Below are positions 12,249-15,228 of a DNA stretch of 15,228 bases, in pieces. The translations under genes were made by a program, and so were the position numbers. The notes below the pieces were generated by a model. It was not told the origin of the DNA. It was given only the letters and a program-made list of their open reading frames with translations, and did not search any database. How positions within the stretch are numbered: the stretch's first letter is position 1; each line of letters opens with the position of its first letter. The DNA comes from JAZGBC01 sp036444495 (GTDB lineage Bacteria > Pseudomonadota > Alphaproteobacteria > Kiloniellales > J153), in contig JAZGBC010000083.1 of the NCBI GenBank assembly GCA_036444495.1, positions 1 through 15,228 of the forward strand, in the 5' to 3' direction.

Positions 12249-13616
12249 TTATTGGCCGGCGGTCTGCGGCAGGATGTCGACGCGGTCCGCTGGTCCGCCG
12301 TCTCCCTTGTCGCCCAGTGCGCGCACGTCCATGCGTGTCGAGCGAACGCCGTTGTCGATCAGGAACGCGCGTACCGCAAGCGCACGCGATAGGGACAGCC
12401 GGCGCGCCCGGCTCGGGCTGCCGTCGCTGCTTCGGGCGTAGGCCATGAGCTGGATGCGCACCGACTCGTCCCGCTGCAGCAACCCGGCCAGGGCTTCCAA
12501 TTCCTTCTTCATCGCGCGGGTCAGCTCCGCCGAGCCCGATTTGAAGGTCAGGCGGGTCTGTTTGAGCCCCTCGCTGACCGGCGGCAAGGCGGCGGTCTGG
12601 GTTTCCTCCGGCTTTTTCGCGATCAGAGTTTGGCTCGGCGGGGGCGGGGCCTCGGCTTGGGCCGGGGGTTCGGGCGCCGGCGGTGGCTCGGCCGCGGCGG
12701 CCGGTTCCTGGGTCAAGACGGGCGGCGGCGCTACGGGCGCCTCGCTGGCGACCGGCGTCTCCGGTTCCGGTTCTGGCTCCGGCTCCGGTTCGGGCGCCGG
12801 CATCGCGGTTTCCGGCTCGGGCTCGGGTTCCGGCGGCGGTGCGGGTGCAAGCGTGATCGCCGGCGCGGGCGGGGGTTCGGGTGCGGGCGGCGGCAGGGCC
12901 GCGACCTGGGGCTCGGGTTCCGGCTCGGGCTCGGGGGCCGGCGGCGGGATTTCCACGACCGGTTCCTCGCTAACCGGTTCGATCGGCGGGGCCGGCTCCA
13001 CCCGGGGTTCGGGGAGCGGGACCAGGAGACGCGATTGCAACTCCGGCTCCGGCGTTGGCGCCAGCACGGCGCTCGGCGCCTGCGCCAGGGTGCGGCCCGG
13101 GGTGGGCACGGTCAGGCGGCTGCCCGGGGCGTGCAGCGGCGGAAACAGCAAGGTGCTGGGCCGCGAAACAACCAGTTGTCCGGTTCCGGGCAGACGATAG
13201 GCGGTGGTCGCCTGCCCAGGGGCTATGATCTGCATCTGGCCCCGTGCAACGGGGGCGACGGCTTGCGGCTGATAGGGCAGACCCGGCGCCGGTCCGCCCG
13301 CGCCCAGGCTATCCAGCACCTCGTTATTGATGACCACACTCGATCTTGGGGTGCCAATGATGGCCGTACCGCCGCGATCGCTGCCGATGATGACGGTCTC
13401 CTGCGCCCAGAGCGGCCCGGCCGCCCCGGTCAGCATTGCGGCCAGCACGGCGCCGCCGAGCAAGGCCCGCCGGAGATTTCCCCGCGGCTCCCGCCCGCTC
13501 AGCCCGGCGGCGTCTACGGTCCGCCCGGGCGCGCGGCGCGCGTCGAAAGTCATGAATCCCCCATCGAAAGAAACGTCAAACGAATCGGACATTAGACTAT
13601 GCCGAGCCTTGTCCAT
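12249..13616 (-). CDS. Secreted OmpA-like protein with long Pro/Glu-rich region
   Basis: A 455-residue protein. After an unusually long basic N-region comes a hydrophobic segment (residues 51-69) ending in PLWAQ, read as a signal peptide with cleavage near residue 71, so the mature protein is periplasmic. Residues about 180-340 are rich in Pro, Glu and Ala with PEPEPEPE runs, as in TonB-type spacers that stretch across the periplasm. The last 105 residues are OmpA-like (LTFKSGSAELT, LSLSRALAVRAFLIDNGV, ADRVDIL), but the usual GHTD and NRRVEI motifs are degenerate, so peptidoglycan binding is doubtful. Start choice: ATG 13616 has AAGGCGG 6 nt upstream; ATG 13553 with GGGGGA upstream would give a more normal signal peptide. 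It precedes the MotA-like gene, from which a MITE separates it. Confidence 0.8.
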   Translation of the reverse strand: MDKARHSLMSDSFDVSFDGGFMTFDARRAPGRTVDAAGLSGREPRGNLRRALLGGAVLAAMLTGAAGPLWAQETVIIGSDRGGTAIIGTPRSSVVINNEVLDSLGAGGPAPGLPYQPQAVAPVARGQMQIIAPGQATTAYRLPGTGQLVVSRPSTLLFPPLHAPGSRLTVPTPGRTLAQAPSAVLAPTPEPELQSRLLVPLPEPRVEPAPPIEPVSEEPVVEIPPPAPEPEPEPEPQVAALPPPAPEPPPAPAITLAPAPPPEPEPEPETAMPAPEPEPEPEPEPETPVASEAPVAPPPVLTQEPAAAAEPPPAPEPPAQAEAPPPPSQTLIAKKPEETQTAALPPVSEGLKQTRLTFKSGSAELTRAMKKELEALAGLLQRDESVRIQLMAYARSSDGSPSRARRLSLSRALAVRAFLIDNGVRSTRMDVRALGDKGDGGPADRVDILPQTAGQ

Positions 13617-13666
13617 GGACAACCGCCTTACATACAGGCCGTTTGGTTAGCAAACCGTTGCGGGGA

Positions 13667-14485
13667 TTAAGGATTAGTAAGGTTTTGTGAGCTGGCCGAG
13701 CGCAGCAGCTGTACGAGCGCGCCGTGCAGGGAATCGTTGGCGGCCAGGATGCTCGGGCTGTCGGCGCGGATCGGCCGTGCGTCGATCTCGGTGACGAAGC
13801 CGCCGGCCTCGCGCACCAGGACGATCCCGGCGGCGATGTCCCAGGGTGACAGGCCGCGCTCCCAGTACCCGTCGAGGCGCCCGGCCGCCACGTAGGCGAG
13901 GTCCAGCGACGCCGTGCCCCATCGCCGGACGCCGGCGGTCGCGCCCATGACCGCATTCGCCTCGGCCAGGAAGACCGGCGCGTCGCCGTGTCCCTTGTAC
14001 GGCGTCCCGGTCCCGACCAGGGCCTCGTCGAGGCGGCTCCGGGACGAGACCCGCATGCGCCGGTCGTTGAGATAGGCCCCCGCGCCCTTCTCGGCGTAGA
14101 ACATCTCGTCCTTGATCGGGTCGTAGACGACGCCGGCCACCGGATCGCCCGCCTCCTCCACGCCGATCGAGATGGCGAAGTGGGGCAGCCCGTGCAGGAA
14201 GTTGGTGGTGCCGTCGAGCGGATCGACGATCCAGCGCCGCTGGCTTTCGCCGGTCGCGCGGCTGGCGCCCGACTCCTCCATCAGGAAGCCGTAGTCGGGC
14301 CGGGCGCGGCTCAGCTCCTCGCGCAGGACCTGCTCGGCGCGCAGATCGGCGGCCGAGACGAAATCGGCCGGGCCTTTCCTGGAAACCTGAAGGTTCTCCA
14401 CCTCGCCGAAGTCGCGCTTGAGGACGCGGGCGGCCTTGTCGGCGGCCCGGGTCATGACGTTGATGAGCGCCGATCGCTTGGCCAT
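13667..14485 (-). CDS. suhB: Inositol monophosphatase family protein (SuhB-like)
   Basis: A 272-residue Mg2+-dependent phosphatase of the inositol monophosphatase family. The metal and catalytic residues are E70-E71 in MEESG, D88 and D91 in WIVDPLDGTTNF (residues 85-96), and D216 in SPWDIAAG. The length is typical of bacterial SuhB (about 265-270). Substrates could include inositol-1-phosphate or related sugar phosphates; in E. coli SuhB also joins ribosomal antitermination complexes, a role that cannot be judged here. It starts 10 bp after the efp stop, so the two are likely cotranscribed. ATG 14485 gives the family start without extension. The OmpA-like gene follows after 50 bp and may belong to the same transcript. 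Confidence 0.93.
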   Translation of the reverse strand: MAKRSALINVMTRAADKAARVLKRDFGEVENLQVSRKGPADFVSAADLRAEQVLREELSRARPDYGFLMEESGASRATGESQRRWIVDPLDGTTNFLHGLPHFAISIGVEEAGDPVAGVVYDPIKDEMFYAEKGAGAYLNDRRMRVSSRSRLDEALVGTGTPYKGHGDAPVFLAEANAVMGATAGVRRWGTASLDLAYVAAGRLDGYWERGLSPWDIAAGIVLVREAGGFVTEIDARPIRADSPSILAANDSLHGALVQLLRSASSQNLTNP

Positions 14486-14495
14486 GTCTTAAGAC

Positions 14496-15062
14496 TCAGT
14501 CCTTGGCGCGCTCGATGTAGCTGCCGTCGACAGTACTGACGACGACGCGCGCGCCGGTCTCGATGTGCGGCGGCACCATGGTCCGCACGCCGTTCTCCAG
14601 CAGCGCCGGCTTGTGGGACGAGGCGGCGGTCTGGCCCTTGACTACGGGGTCGGCCTCGACCACGGCCAAGGTGGCGCTATCGGGCAGCATGATGCTGATC
14701 GGCGAGCCCTCGTAGGACTCGATCGTCACCGTCATGCTCTCCTGCAGATAAACGACGGGTTCGCCGATCAGGTCCTTGTGCAGGGTGATTTGCTCATAGG
14801 TTTCGTTGTCCATGAAGGTCAGCATGTCGCCGTCGTCGTAGAGGTACTGGTACCGGCGCTGGTCGAGACGCACCCGTTCCACGTCCTGACTGGAACGGAA
14901 GCGCTCGTTCAGCTTGGTGCCGTCGCGGATGTCCTTGAGCTCCACCTGGAGGTAGGCGCCGCCCTTGCCGGGCTGGGTGTGCTGGGTCTTGACGGCGCGC
15001 CAGAGGCGGCCCTTGTGCTCGATGACATAGCCGGGACGGATGGCGTTGCCGTTGATCTTCAT
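14496..15062 (-). CDS. efp: Elongation factor P
   Basis: A 188-residue translation factor that relieves ribosome stalling at polyproline runs, with the same length as E. coli EF-P. The KOW-like first domain begins MKINGNAIRPGYVIEHKG. The tip loop TQPGKGGAY carries K33, the position that needs beta-lysylation by EpmA/EpmB in lysine-type EF-Ps. The C-terminal OB domain ends GARVVVSTVDGSYIERAKD. The start is set at 15062 because MKINGN is the family start; the frame's upstream 25 residues are not conserved. No Shine-Dalgarno is evident ahead of it. The neighbouring OmpA-like gene encodes long Pro-rich runs, a kind of protein that depends on EF-P. Confidence 0.97.
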   Translation of the reverse strand: MKINGNAIRPGYVIEHKGRLWRAVKTQHTQPGKGGAYLQVELKDIRDGTKLNERFRSSQDVERVRLDQRRYQYLYDDGDMLTFMDNETYEQITLHKDLIGEPVVYLQESMTVTIESYEGSPISIMLPDSATLAVVEADPVVKGQTAASSHKPALLENGVRTMVPPHIETGARVVVSTVDGSYIERAKD

Positions 15063-15108
15063 CGCGGACGGTCCGGGGTCTCGTTTTGGGCTGAAAAAAG
15101 GCGCGCGG

Positions 15109-15137
15109 AAGCTACCAGCTAAGCCGCTGCCTGGCAA
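15109..15137 (-). promoter_or_regulatory. Possible sigma-70 promoter of efp
   Basis: On the minus strand: TTGCCA (15137-15132), a 17-nt spacer, and TAGCTT (15114-15109), followed by a leader of about 40 nt to the efp ATG. The same bases can pair as a GCGG...CCGC hairpin followed a few bases later by TTTTTT, so a terminator for the upstream gene is an alternative reading. Confidence 0.4.
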
Positions 15138-15155
15138 TCGGCGGCGACCGGGGTT

Positions 15156-15228
15156 TCAGGCGCTTTCCGCCTGCTCCGCCAGCGCCCGCGCGCAGGCGCT
15201 CAAGCCTGCCGGCGCGCCCTCCGGATGG
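15156..15228 (-). CDS. C-terminal end of an unidentified protein (partial)
   Basis: On the minus strand an open frame enters from the right edge and ends at TGA (15158-15156). The last 23 residues are Ala-rich and end in ARALAEQAESA. This is too short to identify. The position, 93 bp ahead of efp and in the same direction, suggests a neighbouring gene of the same series. The high-GC composition gives open frames easily, so the call is moderate. Confidence 0.4.
   Translation of the reverse strand, partial: HPEGAPAGLSACARALAEQAESA

Noticed and set aside
12750..12960. Short recurring GGTTCCGGCTC-like units resembling a CRISPR or satellite array
   Set aside because: The units are irregular and in frame, encoding Pro-Glu runs of the OmpA-like protein; there are no uniform repeats and spacers.

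Overview
The window reads as a high-GC (roughly two thirds G+C over most of its length) alphaproteobacterial chromosome, most likely Rhodospirillales-like. The order is an inference. It rests on an RcdA/DUF1465 protein, a cysteine-free L31, a small heat shock gene under an RpoH promoter and a ROSE-type RNA thermometer, a classic 3-hydroxybutyrate dehydrogenase, and an MotA/MotB-like envelope pair. Most of the window is ordinary core metabolism and translation. The accessory signals are two insertions and several structured leaders.

Layout. (1) 1-1430: the last codons of an upstream gene, then a low-GC insert (about 52% G+C in a sampled line) carrying one MBL-fold hydrolase gene. The insert is bounded by an 11-bp direct repeat and 23-bp imperfect inverted repeats and shows no transposase. 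Its right end supplies the last three codons of a small membrane-protein gene on the minus strand. (2) 1797-2579: bdhA, with a 7-codon upstream ORF that owns the only good Shine-Dalgarno. (3) 2580-3246: a 667-bp gene-free stretch with two separate promoter-like/terminator structures, the first a good candidate for a three-hairpin sRNA of about 110 nt. (4) 3247-5803: a plus-strand run of metY, an alpha/beta hydrolase and a hotdog thioesterase. (5) 5877-7336: hsp20 (minus, heat-induced at transcription and translation), rcdA (plus), rpmE (minus). (6) 7561-9396: an MsbA-type ABC exporter whose stop codon is shared with the convergent gene on the other strand. (7) 9393-15228: a minus-strand series, read from right to left: an unidentified partial gene, efp, suhB-type phosphatase, an OmpA-like Pro/Glu-rich secreted protein, a MITE-like repeat, a MotA/TolQ/ExbB-like channel and a MotB-like coiled-coil protein with a peptidoglycan-binding domain.

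How the genes work together. The last three minus-strand proteins look like one envelope machine: an ion-driven inner-membrane stator, a peptidoglycan-binding arm, and a long Pro/Glu-rich periplasmic partner. A 265-bp MITE-like element with 31-bp inverted repeats and a TTA duplication sits between the partner and the channel gene, in the channel gene's leader. The most unusual items are the MBL cassette and its effect on its neighbours, this MITE inside the envelope module, and the sRNA/leader structures between bdhA and metY.
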